Assembly (NCBI RefSeq): GCF_002980525.1
Contig: NZ_PVBQ01000004.1
Span: 124,001 to 188,000 of the forward strand
Direction of reading: 5' to 3'
Length of the DNA stretch: 64,000 bases
DNA from: Sphingobacterium haloxyli
GTDB lineage: Bacteria; Bacteroidota; Bacteroidia; Sphingobacteriales; Sphingobacteriaceae
Shown: positions 25,703 through 34,637 of the stretch, piece after piece
How positions within the stretch are numbered: the stretch's first letter is position 1
Layout of the letters: the number at the start of each line of letters is the position of its first letter
Notes under the pieces: generated by a model
Database searches by the model: none
Seen by the model: only the letters and a program-made list of their open reading frames with translations
Told to the model about the DNA's origin: nothing
Translations under genes and position numbers: made by a program

Positions 25703-27402
25703 TTTATGATAAACTTATCGTCGCCCTCGACAATAATATTAATAAGATCTTTCTGACGTAGACCTTTTGTTGCTACATCCCATTTTTTCCCGCTCAATCC
25801 TGCCGCTTCCTTCACGTCTGTCAAGATATTACGTTCTTCTTGAAGTAGTCCCAATATCAGTTTTTCCTCCTCATTCAGCTCCACAACGACTTCTTTTTTC
25901 TCGGGTCGCATTTGTGGGAAAAAGAGAACTTCCTGGATAGAAGCGTTATTGGTCAGGAACATAATCAAACGGTCCATACCAATGCCAAGTCCGGAAGTAG
26001 GGGGCATACCATATTCCAAGGCACGTAAGAAATCTTGATCGATAAACATCGCTTCATCATCTCCTTTTTCGGAAAGTCGAAGCTGTTCCTCAAAACGTTC
26101 GCGTTGATCGATCGGATCATTTAGTTCTGAATAAGCGTTGGCAATTTCCTTTCCACATACCATGAGTTCAAAGCGTTCCGTCAATTCAGAATTATCTCTA
26201 TGCTTTTTAGTCAATGGAGACATTTCGATCGGATAATCCGTGATAAACGTAGGCTGGATATAGTTGCCTTCACACTTCTCTCCGAAAATCTCATCTATCA
26301 GTTTGCCTTTCCCCATGGTGTCATCCACGGCAACGCCCATGCTTTTAGCCGCTTCCCGGATCTCGCGCTCCGATTTTCCTAAAATATCAAAACCTGTAAA
26401 CTCTTTGATGGCGTCAGCCATAGTTACACGTTTATAGGGAGCTTTGAAATCGATCTGATGCTCTCCGAAAGCTGCCGTTGTTGTTCCATTGACAGCAAGG
26501 GCACAATGTTCAAGCAGGCGTTCTGTAAAACTCATCATCCAGTTATAATCCTTGTAAGCGACGTAGATCTCCATGACGGTGAATTCTGGATTGTGTGTTC
26601 TATCCATACCTTCGTTGCGGAAATTTTTAGAAAATTCATACACGCCGTCGAAGCCTCCAACAATAAGTCGTTTAAGATATAACTCGTTTGCGATACGTAG
26701 ATACAAAGGGATATCCAGAGCATTATGATGCGTCATAAAGGGACGCGCCGCAGCACCCCCAGGAATGGATTGAAGAACAGGTGTCTCTACCTCCATATAA
26801 CCCGCGTCATTGAAAAACGATCGCATGGCATTGAACAATTTCGTCCGCTTGACGAATCTTTCCCGATTTTGTGGATTAACGATTAAATCGACATACCGCA
26901 TACGGTAACGTTGCTCCGGGTCGGTAAACGCGTCATAGGTTTTGCCGTCTGCTTCCTTTACAATAGGTAACGGACGCAACGATTTTGTCAACACTGTGAG
27001 CTTTTCAACATGGATGGAGATTTCCCCCGTTTGTGTTGTGAAAACATAACCTTCTACACCTAGAATATCACCGATATCCAAGAGCTTCTTAAAAACCGTA
27101 TTATATAACGTCTTATCTTCATCAGGACAAATGTCGTCACGCTTGACATAAGCTTGAACGCGTCCGGTAGCATCTTGCAGCTCCATAAACGATGCGCTTC
27201 CCATGACACGTCGGCTCATCATCCGTCCGGCAAAGCGGATACTTTTGTAATTTAGTTTGTCTCTTTCGTAGTTTTCCAGAATATCTGCAGCCGAGACATT
27301 TACTTTAAACTCATCCGCCGGATAGGGGTTGATACCTAAGTCGACAAGGGCTTGGAGGTTTAGTCTACGCTGTTGTTCCTGTTCCGATAATACAGTACTC
27401 AT
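25696..27402 (-). CDS. lysS: Lysyl-tRNA synthetase, class II
   Basis: The 568-residue protein has an N-terminal OB-fold anticodon-binding domain (about 55-165, RFAGRMMSRRVMG, FMELQDATGRVQAYV) and a class II catalytic core: motif 1 around ETPVLQSIPGGAAARPF, motif 2 FRNEGMDRTHNPEFT, and motif 3 GLGIGMDRLIMFL. A C-terminal extension of about 60 residues (RPEKKEVVVELNEEEK onwards), with a winged-helix look, follows the core and is absent from the E. coli enzyme (505). It charges tRNA-Lys in the cytoplasm. It is monocistronic, with a near-consensus promoter at 27433-27463. Confidence 0.96.
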   Translation of the reverse strand: MSTVLSEQEQQRRLNLQALVDLGINPYPADEFKVNVSAADILENYERDKLNYKSIRFAGRMMSRRVMGSASFMELQDATGRVQAYVKRDDICPDEDKTLYNTVFKKLLDIGDILGVEGYVFTTQTGEISIHVEKLTVLTKSLRPLPIVKEADGKTYDAFTDPEQRYRMRYVDLIVNPQNRERFVKRTKLFNAMRSFFNDAGYMEVETPVLQSIPGGAAARPFMTHHNALDIPLYLRIANELYLKRLIVGGFDGVYEFSKNFRNEGMDRTHNPEFTVMEIYVAYKDYNWMMSFTERLLEHCALAVNGTTTAAFGEHQIDFKAPYKRVTMADAIKEFTGFDILGKSEREIREAAKSMGVAVDDTMGKGKLIDEIFGEKCEGNYIQPTFITDYPIEMSPLTKKHRDNSELTERFELMVCGKEIANAYSELNDPIDQRERFEEQLRLSEKGDDEAMFIDQDFLRALEYGMPPTSGLGIGMDRLIMFLTNNASIQEVLFFPQMRPEKKEVVVELNEEEKLILGLLQEERNILTDVKEAAGLSGKKWDVATKGLRQKDLINIIVEGDDKFIIKN

Positions 27403-27432
27403 ATTAATGATTCAAAATGCTAAATGAGAATG

Positions 27433-27463
27433 CAAAAGTAGGAAAAAAAAGTGGATGTTTAAA
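27433..27463 (-). promoter_or_regulatory. Candidate lysS promoter
   Basis: On the - strand TTTA (27463-27460), 19 bases, then TACTTTTG (27440-27433). The -7 element fits TAnnTTTG and the -33 element differs from TTTG by one base. It lies about 30 bases before the lysS start. Confidence 0.5.
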
Positions 27464-27525
27464 CAGCTGTTAATTGAATGTTAAAGTGAAACATGTACGG
27501 CTAAAGTCCTATTTAAAATTATTCT

Positions 27526-27557
27526 TTTGTTTTATTTAGAGAAATAGATTATCTTTG
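27526..27557 (+). promoter_or_regulatory. rpmE2 promoter (Bacteroidota type)
   Basis: TTTG (27526-27529), 20 bases, TATCTTTG (27550-27557): a full match to the Bacteroidota housekeeping consensus. The start codon of rpmE2 follows 39 bases later. Confidence 0.75.
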
Positions 27558-27596
27558 CACCTCAAATTGTTGAATATATAATAATCATAAGATAAA

Positions 27597-27842
27597 ATGA
27601 AAAAAGATCTGCATCCATCAAACTACAGATTAGTTGTTTTTAAAGATATGTCTAATGACTATACTTTCTTAACTAAATCATGTGTAGACACGAAAGAAAC
27701 TATTACTTGGGAAGATGGTAATGAGTATCCGTTGGTGAAATTGGAGATTTCTCACACTTCTCACCCGTTCTATACAGGTAAAATGAAATTGGTTGATACA
27801 GCAGGACGTATCGACAAATTCCGTAGTCGTTACCAAAAATAA
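27597..27842 (+). CDS. rpmE2: 50S ribosomal protein L31, type B
   Basis: The 81-residue protein begins [15 protein letters not shown] and continues with [20 protein letters not shown], as in type B L31. It lacks the CxxC pairs of the zinc-binding type A form and has a single cysteine. It belongs to the large ribosomal subunit at the central protuberance. The gene is monocistronic, with a consensus promoter upstream and a Rho-independent terminator downstream. Confidence 0.95.
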   Translation: MKKDLHPSNYRLVVFKDMSNDYTFLTKSCVDTKETITWEDGNEYPLVKLEISHTSHPFYTGKMKLVDTAGRIDKFRSRYQK

Positions 27843-27875
27843 TTTTCGATATAGGCTTCGGTCAAAAATAACTTT

Positions 27876-27909
27876 AATCCCGATAGGTTCTCCTTGTCGG
27901 GATTTTTTT
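27876..27909 (+). terminator. Rho-independent terminator of rpmE2
   Basis: Arms AATCCCGA (27876-27883) and TCGGGATT (27897-27904) are followed by a run of seven T. Confidence 0.9.
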
Positions 27910-27927
27910 ATGTAAATTTATCGAATT

Positions 27928-29109
27928 ATGCTGTTAGAAGTCGTTTTACATGATCGAGCCCCATGGCGCGAGCATTTGTTGCCTATGGCTTTCACAAGGC
28001 CGGTGGGAGCTTTTCGACTAGGAATATTGACACTTCAGGAGAAATGGCAATTGGTATTGGGTGCTCCTGTCAGCTTTTATACAGCAATGTATCTCCAAGA
28101 AAAGTTTCCAGGCCCTTCATCTACCGCTACCTATTTGGTAATACGTGGAAACCTTTGCCCATCAACAGATTTGATAAATGTACTTGCTCAATTAGAGCAA
28201 GACTGTATATTGGAGAAGGATGGTGATTGGATTGCATATAAAGTTAATAAATGGTTATCTCAACCGGAGGGGAGTACCTTAAAAGTGCAGAACTTTGAAG
28301 GAGAAGTGCACCGTATCCAATTCTTAGAAGATATTTATCTTCAAAATGTCCGGCAAATTTTCTTTGACTTTTCTTTGCTTACAAAGGATAGAACCTCGGA
28401 AACGCTGCATGCTTCTAATGTGGTGATAGGAGATAATCTCTTTGTCGGAACGAATGTGCGGTCGTTTGGTTGTACATTTAATACATTGGATGGCCCTATC
28501 TATATCGCCGATGACGCGTTGTTAGAGCAAGGTTCTCATCTAAAGGGACCAATAGCTATCGGTAAAGGGGCAAGAGTAAAGATGGGGGCCTGTTTGTATC
28601 CTAATGTCAGCATCGGCCCGAAAGCTACTGTTGGAGGGGAAGTCAATAATACAGTCATGTGGGAAAGTAGTGCAAAGGGACATGATGGGTATCTAGGCTG
28701 TGCTGTAATTGGTGAAGGCTGCAATTTAGGGGCTGGAACGAGCAACTCTAATCTTCGAAACAATTGGAGTACGATTAAATTATATGACTATCGGTTACGG
28801 GATTGGCGGAAAACGGGGCATCATAAAGTCGGCACCTTTATGGGAGATTTTGCAATGTGTGGTATCAATTCTTCCATTACGACAGGTGCTGTAATTGGCG
28901 TAGGCGCGCAGGTGTCTATGTCAAATATTATTCCGAAGTTTGTGCGAGAGTTTTCGTGGATCACAGATCAAAAACAGGAAGCATATGTTTGGAACAAGTT
29001 TGAACAGATGTTGCAAGCACGATCTGCCACCAAGAGAGAGGTACTGCCAGAAGCAGACCTTCGTATATTACGGGAGGTATATCGTTTAACAAGAGAAAGC
29101 AGAATTTAG
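27928..29109 (+). CDS. GlmU-like sugar nucleotidyltransferase/acyltransferase (alternative bacterial GlmU type)
   Basis: The 393-residue protein has a degenerate nucleotidyltransferase-like N-terminal half (RPVGAFRLGILTLQEKW, about 25-40) and a C-terminal left-handed beta-helix with hexapeptide turns (IGDNLFVGTNV, GPIAIGKGARVKMGACLYPNVSIGP, AVIGEGCNLGAGTSNSNL). This is the layout of the GlmU-related family common in Bacteroidota. It may supply UDP-N-acetylglucosamine or another activated sugar, but the classic GlmU nucleotide loop LAAGxGxRM is not present. It starts a run with tpiA, prmA and mpl; tpiA follows after 25 bases. Confidence 0.8.
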   Translation: MLLEVVLHDRAPWREHLLPMAFTRPVGAFRLGILTLQEKWQLVLGAPVSFYTAMYLQEKFPGPSSTATYLVIRGNLCPSTDLINVLAQLEQDCILEKDGDWIAYKVNKWLSQPEGSTLKVQNFEGEVHRIQFLEDIYLQNVRQIFFDFSLLTKDRTSETLHASNVVIGDNLFVGTNVRSFGCTFNTLDGPIYIADDALLEQGSHLKGPIAIGKGARVKMGACLYPNVSIGPKATVGGEVNNTVMWESSAKGHDGYLGCAVIGEGCNLGAGTSNSNLRNNWSTIKLYDYRLRDWRKTGHHKVGTFMGDFAMCGINSSITTGAVIGVGAQVSMSNIIPKFVREFSWITDQKQEAYVWNKFEQMLQARSATKREVLPEADLRILREVYRLTRESRI

Positions 29110-29134
29110 TACACAAAATAGATAACTTAAAACG

Positions 29135-29905
29135 ATGAGAAAAAACATTGTAGCAGGAAACTGGAAGATGAATTTAGATTACGAGAAAGGTTTAAGCTTA
29201 TTTTCGGAAATTGTCAACATGGTCAAAGATGAGGTTGTGGGTGACCAAGAGGTTGTCGTATGTAGTCCAGCTATCCATTTACACAGTATCGCGAAATTAG
29301 CGGAGCCCGTAAGCAACGTCGCTGTTGGTGCGCAAAACATCCATCAGGCAGAATCCGGCGCATACACAGGAGAAATATCTGGAGCACAAGTGAAATCTAC
29401 GGGTGCGAATTATGTTATTCTAGGTCATTCGGAGCGTAGAGCGTATTTTGGGGAGACAAACACGCTATTAGCGCAAAAAGTGGATGCAGCACTAGCTAAT
29501 GGTTTGAGGCCAATTTTCTGTATCGGAGAGACGAAAGACGAACGCGAAGAAGGAAAAGTTTTCGACGTAATCAAAACACAGCTGGAAAAAGGGTTATTTC
29601 ACCTGTCGAGCGAAGAATTTGAAAAAATTGTATTGGCTTACGAACCTGTTTGGGCGATCGGAACAGGATTGACTGCTTCTCCAGAACAAGCACAAGAGGT
29701 ACACGCTTTTATACGGGATACGGTAGCTGATCATTATACGCAGAAAATCGCAGCGGATACATCAATTCTGTATGGTGGAAGTTGCAATCCGGCAAATGCT
29801 AGTGAATTGTTTTCACAAAAGGATATCGATGGCGGATTGATTGGGGGAGCGTCTTTAAAATCTCGTGACTTTTTAGAAATTGTTAAGGTTTTTAATTCGA
29901 AATAA
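29135..29905 (+). CDS. tpiA: Triose-phosphate isomerase
   Basis: The 256-residue barrel has all catalytic landmarks: NWKMN near residue 10 (lysine), GHSERR (histidine, about 98), and AYEPVWAIGTG (glutamate and mobile loop, about 170). The phosphate-binding GGSCNPANA and GLIGGASLKS segments are near the end. It interconverts dihydroxyacetone phosphate and glyceraldehyde-3-phosphate in glycolysis. The stop overlaps the prmA start in TAATG, so the two are translationally coupled. Confidence 0.97.
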   Translation: MRKNIVAGNWKMNLDYEKGLSLFSEIVNMVKDEVVGDQEVVVCSPAIHLHSIAKLAEPVSNVAVGAQNIHQAESGAYTGEISGAQVKSTGANYVILGHSERRAYFGETNTLLAQKVDAALANGLRPIFCIGETKDEREEGKVFDVIKTQLEKGLFHLSSEEFEKIVLAYEPVWAIGTGLTASPEQAQEVHAFIRDTVADHYTQKIAADTSILYGGSCNPANASELFSQKDIDGGLIGGASLKSRDFLEIVKVFNSK

Positions 29906-30747
29906 TGAAGTATTCTTCGGTTATGTTCACTTCTTCAACGATGGAAGATTGGCAGCGGGATTTACTTATTGATTCGCTAGGAGCAATTGGCTATGAGACC
30001 TTTGAAAACATAAGGCAAGGGTTTGTAGCTTACATTCCGACAACCAATCTGGATATACAAGCGTTGGAGACGTTGTTATTGCAAGAAACTGAAGGGTTCG
30101 ACATCCGTTATACTGTCCAAGAGATACAGGATCAAAATTGGAATGAGTTATGGGAAAGTAACTTTCAGCCGATTACGGTGAATGATATTTGTTATGTTCG
30201 CGCTACTTTTCACGAATCAATGCCTCATATACCATACGAGATTGTTATCGATCCCAAGATGTCATTCGGAACAGGGCATCATCAAACTACATCGATGATG
30301 CTATCTTATATCTTGGAGAATGATTTGACGGATAAAGAAGTGCTGGATATGGGATGCGGTACGGGTATTCTGGCTATATTGGCGGTTAAACGTGGGGCGA
30401 AACAGGTGTTGGCGATAGACTATGACGAAATTTGCGTAAAAAGTGTCGAGGAGAATAAAATCCTGAACAGTATAGAGCCTATCGTATCGGAATTAGGATC
30501 AGAGGAACGTATCAAGGGTAAGGTATTTGATGTTATTCTTGCTAATATCAATCGGAACATTTTAATGGAACAGCTGGACCAATACGGCCTAAGCACGAGG
30601 TCTGGCGGAGAATTATATATTAGTGGGTTCTATGATGGGGAAGATTTGAAAATGTTAAAGAAAAAGGCGCTATCTGCAGGGTTTGACTATCAGCACAAGA
30701 AGGTGCAGGATAAATGGTGTGCAGCAAAGTTTGTTAAAAATTCTTAG
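29905..30747 (+). CDS. prmA: Ribosomal protein L11 methyltransferase
   Basis: The 280-residue protein has a short N-terminal substrate-recognition domain (NWNELWESNFQPI) and a SAM-dependent methyltransferase domain with FGTGHHQTTSMML, motif I VLDMGCGTGILAI and the NPPY-like segment LANINRNIL. It methylates lysines and the N-terminus of ribosomal protein L11. It is coupled to tpiA through TAATG, and the mpl ribosome-binding site AGGAG overlaps its own stop codon. Confidence 0.93.
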   Translation: MKYSSVMFTSSTMEDWQRDLLIDSLGAIGYETFENIRQGFVAYIPTTNLDIQALETLLLQETEGFDIRYTVQEIQDQNWNELWESNFQPITVNDICYVRATFHESMPHIPYEIVIDPKMSFGTGHHQTTSMMLSYILENDLTDKEVLDMGCGTGILAILAVKRGAKQVLAIDYDEICVKSVEENKILNSIEPIVSELGSEERIKGKVFDVILANINRNILMEQLDQYGLSTRSGGELYISGFYDGEDLKMLKKKALSAGFDYQHKKVQDKWCAAKFVKNS

Positions 30748-30751
30748 GAGC

Positions 30752-32122
30752 ATGCGAGTTCATTTTATAGCTATTGGCGGTGCCGTGATGCACAACTTAG
30801 CCATTTCGTTGGCAGAGCAAGGGCACCAAGTGAGTGGGTCTGATGATCAAGTTGTTGAACCGTCGAAGTCCAGGTTAAAAAACGCGGGACTTTTACCAAA
30901 GACGACTGGTTGGTTTCCAGAAAAGATAACAGAGGATATTGATGCTGTAATCTTGGGAATGCATGCCGAGAAGGATAATCCCGAATTACTTCGGGCACAA
31001 GAGCTGAACATTAAAATCTACTCTTTCCCGGAATTTATCTATGAGCAAAGCATGGATAAAACGCGGGTAGTCGTGGCGGGAACATATGGTAAGACGACCA
31101 TCATGAGTATGGTAATGCATGTACTCAAAAGACTTGGACGTGATTTTGATTATCTTGTAGGGGCACAATTAGAGGGATTTGATTCGCTCGTGAAACTAAC
31201 GGCCCATAGCAAGATTATTTTATTGGAAGGAGACGAGTATTATGCTTCTCCGATAGATGACCGTTCGAAGTTTCACCTTTTTAATCCTAATATAGCATTA
31301 ATCAGCGGAATAGAATGGAACGAGAGCAGAGCTAATATGGCGCAGTCGGCATATTTTAATCAATTTGTGAGGTTTATTGAAACAATCGTGCCCAAAGGTA
31401 CATTGATTTATAATAAGGATAACCAGAATCTGGTAAAGATTGTAGAGGCGACCTCAGGCTGTAACATTAATCGACATGGTTATAAACTACCCGAATATTC
31501 TATTAACAAAGGTGTCACGTACCTCCATCTAGGGGAGGAACGTATCCCTTTACAAGTGTTTGGAAAATTGAACTTATCGAACATTGCGGGCGCATATGTC
31601 ATATGCGAATGGTTAGGTATAAAAAGGGTAGATTTCTATGAAGCAATTAAAGATTTTAAAAGTTCTGTCCGTTACTTGGAATTTGTTGCGAGTGAAAATG
31701 ACAGCGTGGTATATCAAGACTTTCTTTATTCACCCTATAAGCTGAGAACTAGCATTCATGCAGTTAAAGAGCAGTTTCCTGAACAGGGGCTCGTAACCAT
31801 TATTGAATTGAACCCTTATGATGTTAATAACCGTAGCTTTTTGGATACTTATCGGGAGTCTATGAATGAATCCGACCATGCGGTGGTAGTAGTCAATAAA
31901 GATATTATAAAGGAGAAAAATATATTAATAAGTAATTTGGCCTCTGAAATCCAACGTGTTTTTAACCACAGAAATTTTATGTTCCTGACAGATATTCCTT
32001 CTGTAGAAATTTATTTGGATAATTTTAAATCATTAGGTTTCAATCTCTTATTTATGGTTTCTCCCCGCCACAACAGCATGGATATTGTCAGCCTAGCAGA
32101 TAGATTCCTTAAAAATTATTAA
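30752..32122 (+). CDS. mpl: UDP-N-acetylmuramate:tripeptide ligase (murein peptide ligase, Mur ligase family)
   Basis: The start is placed at ATG 30752, which has AGGAG five bases upstream and opens directly into the nucleotide-binding strand MRVHFIAIGG; the frame is open further upstream inside prmA, but that part is not protein-like. The 456-residue protein has a MurC-like N-terminal domain with SGSDDQV, the ATP loop GTYGKTT (110-116), and LEGDEYYAS in the central domain. Mpl joins recycled L-Ala-D-Glu-meso-DAP peptide to UDP-MurNAc. The lack of the full GGxGMSG start of MurC and the length favour Mpl. No other Mur genes are nearby. Confidence 0.85.
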   Translation: MRVHFIAIGGAVMHNLAISLAEQGHQVSGSDDQVVEPSKSRLKNAGLLPKTTGWFPEKITEDIDAVILGMHAEKDNPELLRAQELNIKIYSFPEFIYEQSMDKTRVVVAGTYGKTTIMSMVMHVLKRLGRDFDYLVGAQLEGFDSLVKLTAHSKIILLEGDEYYASPIDDRSKFHLFNPNIALISGIEWNESRANMAQSAYFNQFVRFIETIVPKGTLIYNKDNQNLVKIVEATSGCNINRHGYKLPEYSINKGVTYLHLGEERIPLQVFGKLNLSNIAGAYVICEWLGIKRVDFYEAIKDFKSSVRYLEFVASENDSVVYQDFLYSPYKLRTSIHAVKEQFPEQGLVTIIELNPYDVNNRSFLDTYRESMNESDHAVVVVNKDIIKEKNILISNLASEIQRVFNHRNFMFLTDIPSVEIYLDNFKSLGFNLLFMVSPRHNSMDIVSLADRFLKNY

Positions 32123-32214
32123 TTAATCTGTAAAATTGGGTCGCTTTAATTATCTTTTTATTACTTTTGGAAGAAATAAAATTTTCCGATAGAATAAGAT
32201 AGCAACTACCTAAA

Positions 32215-32544
32215 ATGAACGCATTAGGAAAAAGAATTCGTCTGTTAAGACATCAAAAAGGATGGAGCCAAGAAGATGTGGCAAAGCGCTTAGATATTTC
32301 GATTCCGGCTTTTTCGAAGATTGAAACCGGAATTACCGATGTGAATCTTTCACGATTAAATCAGATTTCTAGGCTATTCGGTATGTCATTGGTACAGCTC
32401 TTGTCTACATCGGATTCGGAACAAGAAAGACAAACACAGGAAGAAATTAATGAGTTAAACGATAAACTGCAAGCGCGAGAGGCTGAAGTAATAGAATTAC
32501 AAAAGAAAGTAATCGACTTGTACGAACAACTTCATAAAAAATAG
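32215..32544 (+). CDS. XRE-family helix-turn-helix regulator with coiled-coil tail
   Basis: The 109-residue protein has a Cro/C1 HTH at about 5-60 (LGKRIRLLRHQKGWSQEDVA, then ISIPAFSKIETG) and a C-terminal helix from 70 on, rich in E, L and Q with heptad spacing, which probably dimerises. It has no effector domain. Upstream is a -7 element TACTTTTG at 32162-32169 with TTG 23 bases before it. A strong terminator follows, so it is a single-gene unit. The target genes are unknown; similar small XRE/coiled-coil proteins are common in Sphingobacteriaceae. Confidence 0.85.
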   Translation: MNALGKRIRLLRHQKGWSQEDVAKRLDISIPAFSKIETGITDVNLSRLNQISRLFGMSLVQLLSTSDSEQERQTQEEINELNDKLQAREAEVIELQKKVIDLYEQLHKK

Positions 32545-32566
32545 AAAAAAATTGAATCCTTAACGA

Positions 32567-32595
32567 AGAGAGCATTACCCGATGCTCTCTTTTTG
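32567..32595 (+). terminator. Rho-independent terminator of the XRE gene
   Basis: Arms AGAGAGCAT (32567-32575) and ATGCTCTCT (32582-32590) have a 6-base loop and are followed by TTTTG and a second T-run. Confidence 0.9.
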
Positions 32596-32666
32596 TTTTT
32601 TCAAATTTTTCCTAAACTAGCCCCTGGGCTTTGCTGTTATTACAGTATTTTATTAATATTGTATAT

Positions 32667-33263
32667 ATGACCATGCATAAATCACATGTTATAGGTGAAG
32701 AAAAAGCTTTGTTGCATGCATTGCGGAAAAGTGATACATCAGCTTTTCAGCGAATTTACAACCAATATTATAGTTTATTATACATACATGCCTACAATAA
32801 GTTACGGGACAGGGATGCTGCAAAAGATATTGTACATGACCTTTTTGCTAATCTATGGCAGAGAAGGGAATCGTTGACAGTGACCGGGAAGCTGTCATCT
32901 TATTTGTATGCTAGTGTCCGTAATAGAATCTTAGATTATATCTCGAAAGAGCGATCGAAGGCAAGTTATCTGGCATCGTTAACTCATCGAATAGAAAGCC
33001 AACCTGACGAAGCGGACTATCACGTGCGGGAGAAAATGCTCGAGGAGCAGATTGAAACTGTACTTCTCCAACTTCCGCCTCGGATACGTGAAATTTTCGA
33101 ATTAAGTAGGAAACAATACCTCAGTCATAAAGAAATCTCACAAAAACTTAACCTTTCGGAGCAGAGCGTGCGCAGCTATATTAAGGATGCGCTACGCGCG
33201 CTACGGATGAAATTGAGCATGTATCCTTGGATACTGTTTGTCTTGTACTGTAAACTTTTTTAA
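32667..33263 (+). CDS. RNA polymerase sigma factor, ECF type
   Basis: The start is taken at ATG 32667 (MTMHKSH); an in-frame TTG 36 bases upstream is less likely. The 198-residue protein has region 2 (SAFQRIYNQYYSLLYIHAYN, AKDIVHDLFANLWQRRE) and region 4 with the HTH HKEISQKLNLSEQSVRSYI. It lies 59 bases before a FecR anti-sigma gene and a SusC with an STN domain, so it is the cytoplasmic output of a cell-surface signalling chain: SusC senses substrate, FecR releases the sigma factor, and the sigma factor transcribes the susCD genes. The last residues (MYPWILFVLYCKLF) are unusually hydrophobic for an ECF factor. Confidence 0.93.
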   Translation: MTMHKSHVIGEEKALLHALRKSDTSAFQRIYNQYYSLLYIHAYNKLRDRDAAKDIVHDLFANLWQRRESLTVTGKLSSYLYASVRNRILDYISKERSKASYLASLTHRIESQPDEADYHVREKMLEEQIETVLLQLPPRIREIFELSRKQYLSHKEISQKLNLSEQSVRSYIKDALRALRMKLSMYPWILFVLYCKLF

Positions 33264-33322
33264 AGTAAAGCACCCCCCTTGGTCCATTTCATCCGTCTTA
33301 TACTGTAAATAAGGGGAGTATC

Positions 33323-34432
33323 ATGGCTGATCAACACGATATAAAAGCACAAGCTTTATTAAGAAAATATCTGAAAGGAAATTGTACGGAAGAGGAAAAA
33401 GCTTGGGTTGAAGGCTGGTATCTGTCTATTCATAATGATATAGACGAATTAACGGATAAGCAAATACAGGCAGACTTGTATGAGCTGCAAAATCGATTAA
33501 TTGAGGTACCGAAACGAAAGACTTCTTTTCTTATTTATGCTCGCTCCATCGCGGCTATCTTGTGTGTAATGTTGGCAATCAGCCTTATTCTTTGGAATAA
33601 AAAAGTAATGGTAGGAAATATTTCGTCTCCCGCTGTTTCCATGCAACACGATGTAATGCCAGGAACAAATCGAGCGACTTTATCCTTTGACAATGAGGAC
33701 GAGATCGAGTTAAACGGCGAACAAGGAAGTCTCGTTAACAATGGAGACGCCATTACCTACCATGACGGCACATCTATAAAAGATATAGAGAAAGTCCAGA
33801 TGGCCACGTTAAGCACCCCTATTGCCGGTCAATATCAAATAACATTACCAGATGGTAGCAAAGCTTGGCTCAACGCCTTGTCCTCCCTTCGCTACCCTAC
33901 AGCATTTAGTGGTCAAGAACGTCAGGTTGAGATTACCGGAGAAGTATACCTGGAAGTTGTCCACGACAGCAAGAAACCGTTTGTTGTTCACACCAACCAA
34001 CAACGTATTGAAGTACTGGGAACAAGTTTTAATATAAACGCTTATGCTGATAACGGGGAAATTTTGACGACGTTAACTGAGGGGCGAGTACGAGTATACC
34101 ATGACAAATTTGGGAACCAGATAGAATTGAAACCGGGTCAGCAGGCAGTAGTGACCGATAAAAAGGTTATAACAATTAAAAGAGTAGATACAGAAGAGAT
34201 TTCGTCATGGAAAGATGGTTTATATATCGTGAATGATGAACCATTAAAACACTATGCACGAAAGATCGAGCGCTGGTATGATGTCGAGGTAGATATGAAC
34301 CCTTACGGCGAGAGAAGATTATCTGCCATTATTCCTCGGAATGCTAAATTATCTGAGGTATTGGAAGCTATCGAATTAAAAACAGGAGCTAAATTTATGA
34401 TAAAAGAAAGGAGGGTATCGGCAAGAAAATAA
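33323..34432 (+). CDS. FecR-family anti-sigma factor
   Basis: The 369-residue protein has an N-terminal cytoplasmic part (1-68), one transmembrane helix at about 70-91, a periplasmic FecR domain (about 165-260, with YQITLPDGSKAWLNALSSLRYP) and a C-terminal DUF4974 (about 300-365, LKHYARKIERWYDVEV). It should hold the sigma factor from 32667 and sense the STN domain of the receptor encoded at 34638. A clear ribosome-binding site (AAGGGGAG) precedes the ATG. Gene order sigma-fecR-susC-susD is the usual one. Confidence 0.95.
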   Translation: MADQHDIKAQALLRKYLKGNCTEEEKAWVEGWYLSIHNDIDELTDKQIQADLYELQNRLIEVPKRKTSFLIYARSIAAILCVMLAISLILWNKKVMVGNISSPAVSMQHDVMPGTNRATLSFDNEDEIELNGEQGSLVNNGDAITYHDGTSIKDIEKVQMATLSTPIAGQYQITLPDGSKAWLNALSSLRYPTAFSGQERQVEITGEVYLEVVHDSKKPFVVHTNQQRIEVLGTSFNINAYADNGEILTTLTEGRVRVYHDKFGNQIELKPGQQAVVTDKKVITIKRVDTEEISSWKDGLYIVNDEPLKHYARKIERWYDVEVDMNPYGERRLSAIIPRNAKLSEVLEAIELKTGAKFMIKERRVSARK

Positions 34433-34448
34433 GAATAATTAAAAGAGA

Positions 34449-34508
34449 TTATCCGTAAAAACTATCGAGATGGTCGTAACATCTCAATAGTTAAGATATG
34501 CCGGATAA
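34449..34508. repeat. Long imperfect hairpin between fecR and susC
   Basis: Outer arms TTATCCG (34449-34455) and CGGATAA (34502-34508) enclose inner arms AACTATCGAGATG (34460-34472) and CATCTCAATAGTT (34480-34492), which pair with one mismatch. It is followed by ACTTTAAAA, without a strong T-run. It probably separates the sigma/fecR transcript from susCD, either by termination or by mRNA processing. Confidence 0.65.
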
Positions 34509-34637
34509 CTTTAAAATAGTGTTAGCTAACAAAGTTATATACCAACAATACAAACTTACTGATTATTTGATTCGGAAGCAATTTATCGATTGCACCCGGC
34601 CAGTTATCACTAAGGGCGTATTGTTCATTAGACAGAA

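Noticed and set aside
30683..30751. N-terminal extension of mpl overlapping prmA
   Set aside because: A strong ribosome-binding site and the nucleotide-binding strand both point to the ATG at 30752.
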